Shown piece by piece: positions 46,566-55,998 of a stretch of 64,000 bases of DNA. How positions within the stretch are numbered: position 1 is the first letter of the stretch; each line of letters opens with the position of its first letter. The notes under the pieces are model-generated. The model was not told where the DNA came from and did no database searches. It was given only the letters and a program-made list of their open reading frames with translations. This stretch comes from Flavobacterium omnivorum. Lineage in GTDB: Bacteria > Bacteroidota > Bacteroidia > Flavobacteriales > Flavobacteriaceae. The DNA lies in assembly GCF_900099915.1 (NCBI RefSeq), contig NZ_FNDB01000006.1:111861-175860 (forward strand), written 5' to 3'. Position numbers and translations under genes: made by a program.

Positions 46566-47657
46566 TTGTCAAACAAAAAATCCCATCCAAGCGCCTTACA
46601 CGAGAAAGCAGGAATTCCTAGGCCCGAAATGATTAGCGCAACCGCCGTTGAGAACATCCAGCACTTTAGAAAAATACAACCCTCAGCGGCAGAATTAGTT
46701 GAAGGCATTTTAGCAGGAAACATAACAGCTTTAAGTCGCGCGATTACATTGGTAGAAAGTACGAATGGCACTCATTTGGCAAAAGCCACTGAAGTAATTA
46801 ATGCGTGTTTACCGCATGCCAGCCAATCGGTGCGAATAGGAATTACTGGTGTTCCTGGCGTAGGAAAAAGCACGTTTATCGAAGCTTTTGGAAAATTCTT
46901 GACGGGGTTAGGGAAAAAAGTTGCAGTTCTTGCCGTTGATCCCAGCAGCACGATAAGCCACGGGAGTATTCTGGGCGATAAAACACGAATGGAAGAATTG
47001 GTAAAAGACAAAAATGCCTATATCCGACCATCCGCTTCAGGAGATACTTTAGGCGGCGTGGCACGAAAAACCCGCGAAAGTATTACCCTTTGTGAGGCGT
47101 GTGGCTTTGATACTATTATCATTGAAACTGTGGGAGTGGGTCAAAGTGAAACTGCCGTTCACAGCATGGTAGATTTCTTTTTGCTTTTGAAAATATCTGG
47201 TGCTGGAGACGAATTACAAGGTATTAAACGCGGTATTATGGAAATGGCGGATGCAATTGTAATCAACAAAGCGGATGGCGATAACATTAAAAAAGCACAG
47301 TTTGCTAAAATGGAATTCAACAGAGCCTTGCATCTTTTTCCCGCTAAAAAATCCGGCTGGACACCTACAACCTCAACTTGTAGTTCTATTACACACGAAG
47401 GAATACCTGCGGTTTGGGAAACCATTGAAAAATTTCTTGAATTGACAAAGGGAAATAATTACTTCTTTGAAAAGCGAAAAGAACAAAACCAATATTGGAT
47501 GTTAGAAACCATCAATGAGCAATTGAAAACCAATTTTTATAACAATCCGGAAATTCAAAAATCATTGGATTCAACCAAAAAAGCGGTGCAAAATGATGAA
47601 ATTTCACCCTTTGCAGCCGCTCAGTTTTTGCTGGAAAAATATTTTAAAAAAAAATAG
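46566..47657 (+). CDS. meaB: MeaB-type G3E GTPase (methylmalonyl-CoA mutase chaperone)
   Basis: Protects and loads cobalamin on methylmalonyl-CoA mutase. 363 residues from the TTG at 46566 (SNKKSHPSALHEKAGI), matching family length; the open frame continues 48 codons upstream with a hydrophobic stretch unlike MeaB, and that upstream start is also TTG. GTPase motifs: GVPGVGKST, VDPSS, GDKTRM, ETVGVGQSE and VINKAD. No mutase gene (mcmA/B) is in the window. Confidence 0.9.
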   Translation: MSNKKSHPSALHEKAGIPRPEMISATAVENIQHFRKIQPSAAELVEGILAGNITALSRAITLVESTNGTHLAKATEVINACLPHASQSVRIGITGVPGVGKSTFIEAFGKFLTGLGKKVAVLAVDPSSTISHGSILGDKTRMEELVKDKNAYIRPSASGDTLGGVARKTRESITLCEACGFDTIIIETVGVGQSETAVHSMVDFFLLLKISGAGDELQGIKRGIMEMADAIVINKADGDNIKKAQFAKMEFNRALHLFPAKKSGWTPTTSTCSSITHEGIPAVWETIEKFLELTKGNNYFFEKRKEQNQYWMLETINEQLKTNFYNNPEIQKSLDSTKKAVQNDEISPFAAAQFLLEKYFKKK

Positions 47658-47661
47658 TATT

Positions 47662-47892
47662 TTATCCTTTGATCTTTAGTTCTAAATAGGTTTCATATCC
47701 ATATTTTAACATTAGAAGTCCTAAAATAATTTTGATAAACTTACCAATAATATAACCTACACTATGTCCTAAATTATAGGCATTTCCAAAGTTCGTATTC
47801 GATTTAATTTCAAATGGTAAAAAGTTAAAAATCCCAGTGATAATTAGCATCGTCACAAAAACAAACATGACATACATAAATATATTTTTCAT
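47662..47892 (-). CDS. Small membrane protein, two TM segments
   Basis: 76 residues with hydrophobic stretches at ~5-25 and ~47-63 and a lysine-rich end. Unrecognised. Convergent with meaB (4 bp gap). The A-rich upstream and ATG are normal for this genome, so it is probably real, with unknown role. Confidence 0.65.
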   Translation of the reverse strand: MKNIFMYVMFVFVTMLIITGIFNFLPFEIKSNTNFGNAYNLGHSVGYIIGKFIKIILGLLMLKYGYETYLELKIKG

Positions 47893-47965
47893 TTCTACCT
47901 AAATTTAATTAGTTGCATAAAAAACAGGAACTAAAATCTATTAAAATTGTCCCTTTCCATAAAGT

Positions 47966-48196
47966 TTACTCTTTCTCGTAGCGTTCCATTTCACGATCGT
48001 AAAACTCATTGGCAAGAACAATTAATCCTTCCATTTCAGCATTTAACTCCCCTTCGTCAAGGTCTTCAGCTTCTTCGATAAACTCCACCTCATCATCTTT
48101 AAGATTAATGATGAATCTTGGGTAATCAAGATGGATGATAAAAATATCCTCTGGAAAATCAGTATTGTCGCCTAGTAAAAATTTAGGTAATTCCAT
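47966..48196 (-). CDS. Small acidic conserved protein
   Basis: 76 residues rich in Asp and Glu (MELPKFLLGDNTDFPEDIFIIHLDYPRFIINLKDDEVEFIEE), without a signal or membrane segment. I know of similar small proteins in flavobacteria but no function. Upstream of it, on the same strand, is the SPFH gene with a 51-bp gap. Confidence 0.75.
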   Translation of the reverse strand: MELPKFLLGDNTDFPEDIFIIHLDYPRFIINLKDDEVEFIEEAEDLDEGELNAEMEGLIVLANEFYDREMERYEKE

Positions 48197-48247
48197 TTTA
48201 TTATTGTTTTGTTGATTTGATATTGAATTAATTTATTTTTAAAAAAA

Positions 48248-49156
48248 CTATTTATCCGAAAGAATTATTGGTGTGTTACGGCTACCATTCATAAAAATAA
48301 TCTTGGTATTAGTTGATGCTGCTAGTTCTTTCTGCGCTTTTATTTGCTCATATTGCAGTTGCTTATCTGACAATCCTGTTGAAATAATACGCTGATAATC
48401 AGCAATACCTTGCGCTTCAACTCGCTTGCGCTCTGCTTCTTGCTTTTCTTTTTGAAGCACAAATGTCATTTTTTGGGCATCTTGCTCGGCATTAATTTTA
48501 CTTTCGATAGAAGCTTTTACCGAGGCTGGAAGATTTATATTGCGAATCAATAATTGCTCTAAAACCAAACCCCTTGATTTAAAATCGGCTTCAATTGTTT
48601 TAAATATACGCTGCTGAAATTCATTCCTTTTAGTAGAATATAAAGCTACTGCATCATAATAAACAGCATTGTCGCGAATACGAGTTCGAGTAACAGGACG
48701 AACAATTTTATCACTATAGTTCACGCCAATTTCTTTTAGAATTTTTGGAGTGGCTTCTGGCGATACTCTAAACAAAACTGTCAAATCAATAATGACTTCA
48801 AGTCCATCATTTGACAGCACACGAATGGCATCATCACCCGATTGAGCGCCTTCACTATGAACCGCAGACATGGTATAATTTTGGGTTTGAATATCGAATT
48901 CTGTCACATCCATAAGCGGATTTATCAAACTCAGTCCACTTTGCAAAATATCGGTTTGAACGCTACCGTAAAGAGACTTTACTCCTACTTTCCCAGCGTC
49001 AATTTGTTTGAACATAGATGAAAAAATTCCCAAAATAATCAGAAGTACTCCAATGATTTTAAGACTACCTGAGAACTTAGAGAAAGAATTTAGACTGTTT
49101 TTTAAGGTGAAACTTAAAATTAAAAATAGTATTCCAAGAATAATTAATAGTATCAT
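48248..49156 (-). CDS. SPFH/prohibitin-family membrane protein
   Basis: 302 residues: N-terminal hydrophobic pair (~1-50), then the Band-7/SPFH domain from ~52 (IDAGKVGVKSLYGSVQ, DLTVLFRV, LVLEQLLIRNINLP) and a coiled C-terminal part (QDAQKMTFVLQKEKQEAERKRVEAQG). Typical of prohibitin/HflK-like scaffolds that form membrane rings and guard FtsH-type proteases. It stands on its own strand unit with the small acidic protein downstream. Confidence 0.92.
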   Translation of the reverse strand: MILLIILGILFLILSFTLKNSLNSFSKFSGSLKIIGVLLIILGIFSSMFKQIDAGKVGVKSLYGSVQTDILQSGLSLINPLMDVTEFDIQTQNYTMSAVHSEGAQSGDDAIRVLSNDGLEVIIDLTVLFRVSPEATPKILKEIGVNYSDKIVRPVTRTRIRDNAVYYDAVALYSTKRNEFQQRIFKTIEADFKSRGLVLEQLLIRNINLPASVKASIESKINAEQDAQKMTFVLQKEKQEAERKRVEAQGIADYQRIISTGLSDKQLQYEQIKAQKELAASTNTKIIFMNGSRNTPIILSDK

Positions 49157-49227
49157 TTTTTTATTGGTTTGTATAATATTCTTGTTAGACGATAGTCCGC
49201 GTGAGAAGTTACAGCATACAAAAAATT

Positions 49228-50610
49228 TTATTCTTTACGATTTTGTATTACCAACTTTCTTGTTAATCTCGCAAAGCGAATATACAAAAATAAAGCGGCA
49301 GCTGTTAATCCTGCTAAAAGTCCAATCCAAATTCCAACCGCTTTTAGTTCTGTGTATTTTCCTAAATAATAGGAAATAGGAAAACCAATAATCCAATACG
49401 CCACAAAGGTAATGTACATAGGGATTTTTACATCTTGCAAACCACGTAACGCTCCTAAAACCACAACTTGAATTCCATCCGATATTTGAAAAATGGCAGC
49501 TACCAAAAGTAACTTAGCTGTAATCATAATAATTTCTGAATTATCTAGCAGTTGACTTGGATCGTCCATATTTAAAAACAGATGGGGTAAAAATTGATGA
49601 AAAACCACAAAGATTATCGCAAATAAAGTTTCCAGAATAATGGCTAACAAGAAAATAGATCGAGCAACAACAATCAATTTTTTATAATCATTCATTCCTT
49701 TAGTATGACTGACCCGAATCATTGCCGTAACACTTAATCCCATTGCAACCATAAAGGTCGACGAGGCTAAAATAAGCGCAATCTGATTGGCTGCCTGGCT
49801 ATTTTTACCTAAAGAACCAGATAGCCAAATTGCAGCAGTAAACAAGGCTACTTCAAATAACATTTGCATGGCTGAAGGCAAACCAAGATCGATAATTTTC
49901 TTCAAAATTGATTTGCGAATTTCTTTAAAACTAAAGTTCTTAAAATTTTTTTTCATGACAGAATTTTTTTTCATGAGATAATGCATAAAAACAACCATCA
50001 TTATTCGAGAAATTACAGTACCCAAAGCCGCACCTAAAATACCTAGTTTTGGAAAAATCCAAATTCCGTAAATCAATACATAATTAAAAAAGATATGCAC
50101 GACATTCGCTAGTAATATAGCGTACATAGAATATTTAGTTTTCGCTAAACCATCCGCAAATTGCTTATAACCTTGATAAATGATTACAGGAATTAAAGAA
50201 AAGGCCACCCAATCTATATAAGGCGCCGCCAAGTCAGCCACTTCTTTGGGTTGCTGCATCAAATACATAATTTGTTTGGAAAGCACCGTCAAAATAAATA
50301 ACGCAACGCCCAATACAGTGCACAAAAGCAGTCCATGATGAAAAGTAGTTCGGATTTTTTGATCATCTCGCTCCGCATCTGCTTCTGCAATTAATGGTGT
50401 GATTGCTGTAGAAAACCCAATTCCTATAGACAAAGCTATAAAGATGAAACTGTTACCTAACGAAACAGCCGCCAACTCGGTAGAACCCAATTTACCTACC
50501 ATAAAATTATCAACGATTCCTATTAAAGTATGACCTAACATTCCTAAAATAACAGGATAGGCTAATTTGATATTATAAGAAAACTCTTTGAAGTATATAG
50601 AAAAATTCAC
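49228..50610 (-). CDS. MATE-family efflux transporter (NorM-like)
   Basis: 460 residues from GTG at 50610; twelve membrane segments with ELAAVSLGNSFIFIALSIGIGFSTAITPLIAEA and a repeat of it in the second half. Exports cationic drugs or metabolites with Na+ or H+. An upstream TTG would add 7 residues but sits on the -7 promoter box, which makes GTG the sounder choice. Confidence 0.93.
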   Translation of the reverse strand: MNFSIYFKEFSYNIKLAYPVILGMLGHTLIGIVDNFMVGKLGSTELAAVSLGNSFIFIALSIGIGFSTAITPLIAEADAERDDQKIRTTFHHGLLLCTVLGVALFILTVLSKQIMYLMQQPKEVADLAAPYIDWVAFSLIPVIIYQGYKQFADGLAKTKYSMYAILLANVVHIFFNYVLIYGIWIFPKLGILGAALGTVISRIMMVVFMHYLMKKNSVMKKNFKNFSFKEIRKSILKKIIDLGLPSAMQMLFEVALFTAAIWLSGSLGKNSQAANQIALILASSTFMVAMGLSVTAMIRVSHTKGMNDYKKLIVVARSIFLLAIILETLFAIIFVVFHQFLPHLFLNMDDPSQLLDNSEIIMITAKLLLVAAIFQISDGIQVVVLGALRGLQDVKIPMYITFVAYWIIGFPISYYLGKYTELKAVGIWIGLLAGLTAAALFLYIRFARLTRKLVIQNRKE

Positions 50611-50628
50611 TTTTCGCTTTTTTGTTGG

Positions 50629-50636
50629 CAAATATA
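50629..50636 (-). promoter_or_regulatory. -7 promoter box of the MATE gene
   Basis: TATATTTG on the minus strand, 18 bp upstream of the GTG at 50610. It overlaps the alternative upstream TTG start (50629-50631), which decides against that start. No -33 box is clear. Confidence 0.5.
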
Positions 50637-50765
50637 ATTAGAAGCTTTCAATTGCATCTATACAATTGAATATATAACGTACTTATTTTATGCTGCTACC
50701 TGCAAAAACGAGGAATTGTATAACAAAACAACTTAATTCTATAACTTTTAAAAAACGTACAGTCT

Positions 50766-50773
50766 TACTTTTG
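50766..50773 (+). promoter_or_regulatory. -7 promoter box of the small OMP gene
   Basis: TACTTTTG matches TAnnTTTG 62 bp before the ATG. A loose TTTT is found ~16 bp upstream. Confidence 0.45.
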
Positions 50774-50835
50774 CAATGTTGTTTTTAGTCAAACAAAACC
50801 CCTAAAAACAACGAAAATATTAAAAAAATACAATT

Positions 50836-51420
50836 ATGAAAATCGCAGGAAAAATTAAATTCGCACTAGCACTTACAATCTCAATGATGTTTGCTAGCAA
50901 TGTACAAGCTCAAGAAACAACAAATGAAGCAACAAATTACAATCAAGGATTTCGTTTAGGATTAGGTGCAAATGCTGGATATTCAGTACATGACCCATAC
51001 AAATTAGCGCTTGGAGCTGATGTAAGAGGACAATATGATTTATCAAAAAGATACTCTTTGACTTTGACTACAGGTTACACTAACTTATTTGTCAGTAAAG
51101 CGGATACTTTTCCTGGACAAACAGAAGGAAAAGATTTAGGGATTATCCCTGCAAAAGCAGGTTTTAAAGCTTTTGTATGGAATGATCAATTTTACTTAAT
51201 GGGAGAAGCTGGTGCTGCATTTGCAGTTAGTAATGTAGATAATACTAGAGAGAAAACTTCTTTATTGTTATCCCCAAGTATAGGTTACGCAACCAAGTAC
51301 ATAGATATTTCTTTGAACTATACACATTACAGTCATTTTGATCGTCTAAACAATAATGGTTCTCTTGGTAAAGGAGTTGGACAAGTAGGTGTTCGTTTAG
51401 CTTACGGTTTCAAACTGTAA
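50836..51420 (+). CDS. Small outer-membrane beta-barrel protein
   Basis: 194 residues with signal peptide MKIAGKIKFALALTISMMFASNVQA and short alternating strands (FRLGLGANAGYSVHDPY, YDLSKRYSLTLTTGYTN, GVRLAYGFKL). Predicted eight-stranded barrel; the last strand ends in a basic aromatic tail. Function is unknown; it has its own promoter and terminator. Confidence 0.85.
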   Translation: MKIAGKIKFALALTISMMFASNVQAQETTNEATNYNQGFRLGLGANAGYSVHDPYKLALGADVRGQYDLSKRYSLTLTTGYTNLFVSKADTFPGQTEGKDLGIIPAKAGFKAFVWNDQFYLMGEAGAAFAVSNVDNTREKTSLLLSPSIGYATKYIDISLNYTHYSHFDRLNNNGSLGKGVGQVGVRLAYGFKL

Positions 51421-51443
51421 TCCTACTTTGAATTAGATATAAT

Positions 51444-51473
51444 AAATGCCCTGAAATTTCAGGGCATTTTTTG
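51444..51473 (+). terminator. Terminator of the small OMP gene (bidirectional)
   Basis: Symmetric stem AATGCCCTGAAA with TTTCAGGGCATT and a T-run, lying between two convergent genes. Confidence 0.8.
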
Positions 51474-51474
51474 T

Positions 51475-53253
51475 TTATTTCAACGAATACTTTTTATCTG
51501 TCAAGGTTCGCACAAAGGCTATAAGCTGTTTTTTTTCTAAATCTGTCAAATTGAGTTTGTCCTCGGGCAATGTTTGATTTGGCAAATTAAAACCCAACCC
51601 GTTCCCACCACCATCATTATAAAAATCAATTACTTCTTCTAGTGTTTTGAAAACACCGTTGTGCATGTATGGCGCCGTCAATTCCACGTTTCTTAACGTT
51701 GGTGTTTTGAATGAATTGCGATGAATCTCCGCTTTAGTTAAATCAAATTTTCCTAAATCAGCATCTAATTTTTTGTGTTGGTTTGGAACTCCCAAAACTT
51801 CACTTTCTGATTTCATAAAACTCGGCGGTACCGTTCCGTTTGTTAAGGGAATAAAATGGCATGTAGCGCATTTTGCTTTTCCAGTAAACAAATTAAAACC
51901 TGCAACTTCATTCCAATCTAACTTGGCATCGCCACGCATATAGGCATCAAACTTGGCATCATATTTACTCAGCGATCTGATGTAAGATGCCAATGCGTTC
52001 TTGATCCCAAATTCATCTATTTCTTTATTGGGAAATGCCTTTTGGAACCTCGTAACATAACTCACTTTATTTTTTAAAGCTAAAACTGATTTTATCAAAG
52101 AGCCGTGCATTTCATTTTCATTTTTAATAACCGCTACCGCTTGGTCTTCCAGATAATTGACTCTAGAATCATAGAAAAATACGCGTTGAAATGCAATATG
52201 AGTCAGTGTGGGTGTATTTCTTTTTACTAAAGAATTACCATCTAATGAAATGGCTTTTTCCAAACCATCCGTAAATGCTTTTTCTGAATGATGACACGAA
52301 GCACAAGCACGAGAATTATCACCTGACAAAACAGGATCATTAAACAATAATTTCCCTAAGGCTATTTTATCTGGCGTTGTTTCATAATCTGGAAATGCAG
52401 AGAAAGCTTCGACGTCAAAGGCATTTGCATCAAAAAGTGTTTTTGCGGTAGTTCTTAGTCCTCTTGTCTCTTTCAAGAACGGGATTTTTAAGCTTACTTG
52501 CGTTTCATGCAAACCAATGCTTAACGGATTAGCAATTTTGCGAATAAAAAAAGCACGATCAAACGAATTAAAAGAGGAATTGTCTTTTAAATATCGCTTT
52601 CCTTCTTCCAGTGTAGTTAAAACTTGCTGCAAAGATGCTTCCTGTGAACTAGCTGCATAAATTTTATAATATTTTTCAATACTTTCTAGCGCTGCTTGTG
52701 CTTCCGGAATTGATTGCTGCGCAATTGGGGAATCAAATCCGGTTATTCCCAGCGTTATGATTCTAAAAACTTCCAAACGCATCGCATCAAAAACATGCGC
52801 ATCTGTGAATTCATTTGTTTGTGATACTTTGACCAAGCGCTTTAAGTTTGCTGATAGAATACCCATTTCCGTTAGCAATTCGGCTTTTAACTTTGCATTA
52901 TACTCGGGGAAAATAAATTCTTCAATCACTTGAAATCCTTCAGCAGGCAACGTCTTTTTATCATTTTCTTCAAATTCTGCTAAGGCTGGCCCATTTATAG
53001 CTTTGGCAACTGCAGGAAAATAATATTCACTAATTGTTTCCACTTGTTTGTAACTGGAGTGTGCCTGCAAAAATTGTTGTTGGAGTGCTGTTGTTGCAGT
53101 ATTCGACTTAATTAAACGTTCCAGTTTAGAAACCTCTTGTACGACTTTTAGAATATCGGCTTTGTATATATTATTTACCGATTCATGCTTCGGAATTGTT
53201 TTTTGGCAAGAGACCAATACAATAAGAACCAATAAAATACAACTTTTTTTCAT
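51475..53253 (-). CDS. Lipoprotein fusing an imelysin-like domain to a di-haem peroxidase (MauG/CcpA-like)
   Basis: 592 residues from the ATG at 53253 (MKKSCILLVLIVLVSC, lipidated cysteine). Residues ~20-280 are a helical region with AINGPALAEFEENDK and GFQVIEEFIFPE, which resembles the imelysin/EfeO fold but with Gln where imelysins have the GxH histidine. Residues ~300-590 form a di-haem cytochrome c peroxidase with two CxxCH motifs (CASCHHS and CATCHFI) and TPTLRNVELTAPYMHNGVFKTLEEV. The fusion and partner PhoX suggest periplasmic redox linked with metal or phosphate. Upstream in-frame codons (to 53331) are outside the signal peptide and unlikely to be used. Confidence 0.85.
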   Translation of the reverse strand: MKKSCILLVLIVLVSCQKTIPKHESVNNIYKADILKVVQEVSKLERLIKSNTATTALQQQFLQAHSSYKQVETISEYYFPAVAKAINGPALAEFEENDKKTLPAEGFQVIEEFIFPEYNAKLKAELLTEMGILSANLKRLVKVSQTNEFTDAHVFDAMRLEVFRIITLGITGFDSPIAQQSIPEAQAALESIEKYYKIYAASSQEASLQQVLTTLEEGKRYLKDNSSFNSFDRAFFIRKIANPLSIGLHETQVSLKIPFLKETRGLRTTAKTLFDANAFDVEAFSAFPDYETTPDKIALGKLLFNDPVLSGDNSRACASCHHSEKAFTDGLEKAISLDGNSLVKRNTPTLTHIAFQRVFFYDSRVNYLEDQAVAVIKNENEMHGSLIKSVLALKNKVSYVTRFQKAFPNKEIDEFGIKNALASYIRSLSKYDAKFDAYMRGDAKLDWNEVAGFNLFTGKAKCATCHFIPLTNGTVPPSFMKSESEVLGVPNQHKKLDADLGKFDLTKAEIHRNSFKTPTLRNVELTAPYMHNGVFKTLEEVIDFYNDGGGNGLGFNLPNQTLPEDKLNLTDLEKKQLIAFVRTLTDKKYSLK

Positions 53254-53346
53254 GATAAAGGGGTGTAATTTAAAAAAATATAAATAGCAAAAACCACGGC
53301 TCGTAAAAATTGAAACCGTGGCTACTTGCAATTATTTCAATGGTAT

Positions 53347-54795
53347 TTATCGTGCTAATCCTTTGATCAAAACGATTTGACTTGCCTGATCTTCATTTGG
53401 ACGATTTGTTCCTCCATCCACTCCTTTGTACTTTGTCCCTCTCCAGGTATGAGGTTGAACACTCAATAAAAAAGTGTCATCAATTCCTAATTGATCGGAA
53501 ACATCAATCATGGCTCCGTATTCCCAATCTCCAAATTTACTTATTCCTCCAACATTATATTTGGCTGCATCAGTAGCAGTACGACGGTGGTCCAACTCTA
53601 CCACTACTTTCAGCTGTTTCGTTGCCATATTGTATTGATAAATGTAAGCGTCATGTGTTTCATCGCCATAGCCATTAGCATCTTCCTGAACATAAACATA
53701 GTTTTTTGTCACGCAGATATTATCTGGATTTTGAAATTTTCCTGCAATTCCAGTACGATCATCTCCATCAAGAAGTACTTCAAGGGTTCCAGCCAAAGGA
53801 TTGTTTGCCTCTAAATTCAGTTTGTACACCCTACCATATTTTGTTCTTGAGGCATCTGCATTGTTTCCAGTTGTGTTTTGTCCTGTAACATTAAAGTAAA
53901 TTTCTCTCGCTCCCGCATCCGAACCTTTTTTATAATCCAAATCCTCTACTCTACCAAATTTGATTCCTTTCAATGTATTTACAGCGGCGTTGATAGCGGC
54001 TCCAGTCATTGTGGTATGGTTTTCAATTTTCACAAAAGAAACACCGTAGGACTGATTCACTACCATATCTTTTTCTCTCTGATTGTCGTTTGTTCTCTTC
54101 ATCATGTACAGAGATCCATTTATTAAATCACCAACAGTATTTGAAACATACATAAATACTTGACCTCCGTACGTTCCTGAATCATCGTCCCCAATTACAA
54201 TTACAGTTTTACCCGCAAAGGCAGACGCTTTTAATGGCAAAGCATTTTCAGCACTAATCCTACCTAAAGCCGGTAACTCCTTAGAAACTGATGCTGATGC
54301 AACATCTGAAAAAGGATTAATTCCATGCGTACGAGATTCCTCACCAGATTCTCCACAAGTCAAAAATAAAGGTCCAAAACCATGTTCAGCGACAGTTGCC
54401 ATCGTAGCGCCACATAATCTCCACGTTCCGCCATTAGAATTCAATAAATATTCTCCTTTTGTTGGTTTGAATGTTTGGTCCAAAGTGACTCTTGATACTG
54501 CAAAATTATCCTCGTGATTGACCAAAAAAGTAAAAGTTCCATCTGTATTTTTCAGCAATCCTGATCCATCCGAAGAACCTCCAAAAACAAAATTTGGACT
54601 TCCTGCCAAAACATCATCTGAAGTGATTAGTGAAAAAAGTTCTAGGTTTTCAAATCCTGATTGCTTTTTCAATAACACCGGAGTTACAGATTGATTTGCT
54701 AAAACAACACTTGTTGTTTGGTTAGAAGATTTAGAATCATTCTCACAGGAGAATAATGAGGCTAAAAATAACATTGGTAAAATAGTTCTTTTCAT
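53347..54795 (-). CDS. PhoX-like (DUF839) lipoprotein
   Basis: 482 residues, lipoprotein signal MKRTILPMLFLASLFSC. The body has the PhoX-like beta-propeller features FTFLVNHEDNF, VIGDDDSGTYGGQVFMYVS, VEDLDYKKGSDAGAREIYF and DNICVTKNYVYVQEDANG. PhoX enzymes are Ca/Fe alkaline phosphatases; the metal ligands cannot be verified from motif alone. It lies upstream of the peroxidase fusion on the same strand with a 93-bp gap, so they are probably co-expressed. Confidence 0.8.
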   Translation of the reverse strand: MKRTILPMLFLASLFSCENDSKSSNQTTSVVLANQSVTPVLLKKQSGFENLELFSLITSDDVLAGSPNFVFGGSSDGSGLLKNTDGTFTFLVNHEDNFAVSRVTLDQTFKPTKGEYLLNSNGGTWRLCGATMATVAEHGFGPLFLTCGESGEESRTHGINPFSDVASASVSKELPALGRISAENALPLKASAFAGKTVIVIGDDDSGTYGGQVFMYVSNTVGDLINGSLYMMKRTNDNQREKDMVVNQSYGVSFVKIENHTTMTGAAINAAVNTLKGIKFGRVEDLDYKKGSDAGAREIYFNVTGQNTTGNNADASRTKYGRVYKLNLEANNPLAGTLEVLLDGDDRTGIAGKFQNPDNICVTKNYVYVQEDANGYGDETHDAYIYQYNMATKQLKVVVELDHRRTATDAAKYNVGGISKFGDWEYGAMIDVSDQLGIDDTFLLSVQPHTWRGTKYKGVDGGTNRPNEDQASQIVLIKGLAR

Positions 54796-54980
54796 TTTGG
54801 TTGTTTGTTTAAATTTTAAGCAAAGTAATGCTGTGAATTTAAACTCTGAATGAATTGAACATTAACAAAAAGCTAACAGTTGGCGGTTTATAAAAGCACT
54901 AAAAACAATAAATTTACATCCTAACCGTATCATAATAGAATCATAAACTTCAAGTAACTTTTGTACGAAAATTAATTAAA

Positions 54981-55861
54981 TCAAACCTCCTTTTTCAATA
55001 TATCCTTATACATTTCAATATTTGCTTTGACTTTTTCATCCATTTTTGGCTCTTGGATATCCTTGTGTTGCTGCATTTCTTCCCAAATAATTTTACCTAC
55101 AATATAACGGGCCATTTCCTTATCATCAGCGGGAACAACATACAAGGTGCTTTTTCAGTAGACGTATTATTTATTGCCTCTTCGTAATGCTGCATGTATT
55201 CATCCCAATGTTCTCTTTCTTTTAAATCTCCCGTAGAGAATTTCCAATTGTGTTTTCCCTCTTCTAAACGCCGCAACAAACGTTGTCTTTGCTCTTCCTT
55301 GCTCAAATGCAAAAAGAACTTCAACACGATAACTCCATTTTGGGTAATGTGCTTCTCAAAATTTCTGATCTGTTCCATGCGATTGTCCCAAAACTCAGGA
55401 TTAATATCCGCCACAGTTGCTATACCGGGCAAATTTTCATTCAGGATGTATTCAGGATGTACCCGCGTAACCAAAACATTCTCATAATGGGTCCTATTAA
55501 AAATAGTAAACTTTCCCTTTTCTGGCAAAGCCAAATAATGACGCCATAAGTAATCATGTTCCAGTTCTGCAGAATTGGGCGTTTTAAAACTATGCACTAC
55601 TACTCCACGGGAATTGAATCCTTTAAAAACTTCGCGTATCAAACTGTCTTTTCCAGAGGTATCCATTCCTTGCAAACAAATCAAAACACCGTAACGATTG
55701 TGCGCATACATTACGTCCTGTAAATCGCTCAATTTACTGCTTACGTTTTCTAACTTATCTTCTTTTTTATCATCACTCGCACCAATATCTAAATTGGTTG
55801 GTAATTTTGACAATTCAATGGGGTTGACTACTTTAAAATCATTTGGATTTATTGACTTCAT
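54981..55861 (-). pseudogene. ppk2: Polyphosphate kinase 2 with a -1 frameshift
   Basis: PPK2-class enzyme that phosphorylates nucleotides with polyphosphate. ATG at 55861. Walker A-like GMDTSGKDSL, the NRTHYENVLVTRVHPEY segment and lid region EEGKHNWKFSTGDL are intact. After EKAP the frame shifts: the coding strand reads CCTTGTATG where CCTTGGTATG would give APWYVVPADDKEMARY and then run on in frame to the TGA at 54981-54983 (KDILKKEV). One missing G (plus-strand ~55143-55145) thus removes the last ~60 residues. With the base restored the protein is about 293 residues. Error or true mutation cannot be told. Confidence 0.88.
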
Positions 55862-55885
55862 GAGAAATAATTTATCTTTACCTCT

Positions 55886-55893
55886 CAAATATA
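55886..55893 (-). promoter_or_regulatory. -7 promoter box upstream of ppk2
   Basis: TATATTTG on the minus strand, 24 bp upstream of the ATG at 55861. Confidence 0.45.
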
Positions 55894-55998
55894 ATAAATT
55901 ATAATAAGCCTTTTCCGGCTGTACGCTTGAATCTTTTCTTTTTTAAAACAAAAGAGAGAAAAAATCGGGAATAGGGACTCTTTTTCAAAACACGCACA

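Noticed and set aside
51475..53331. Start of the peroxidase fusion at 53331
   Set aside because: The extra 26 codons precede a complete lipoprotein signal at 53253 and would bury it.
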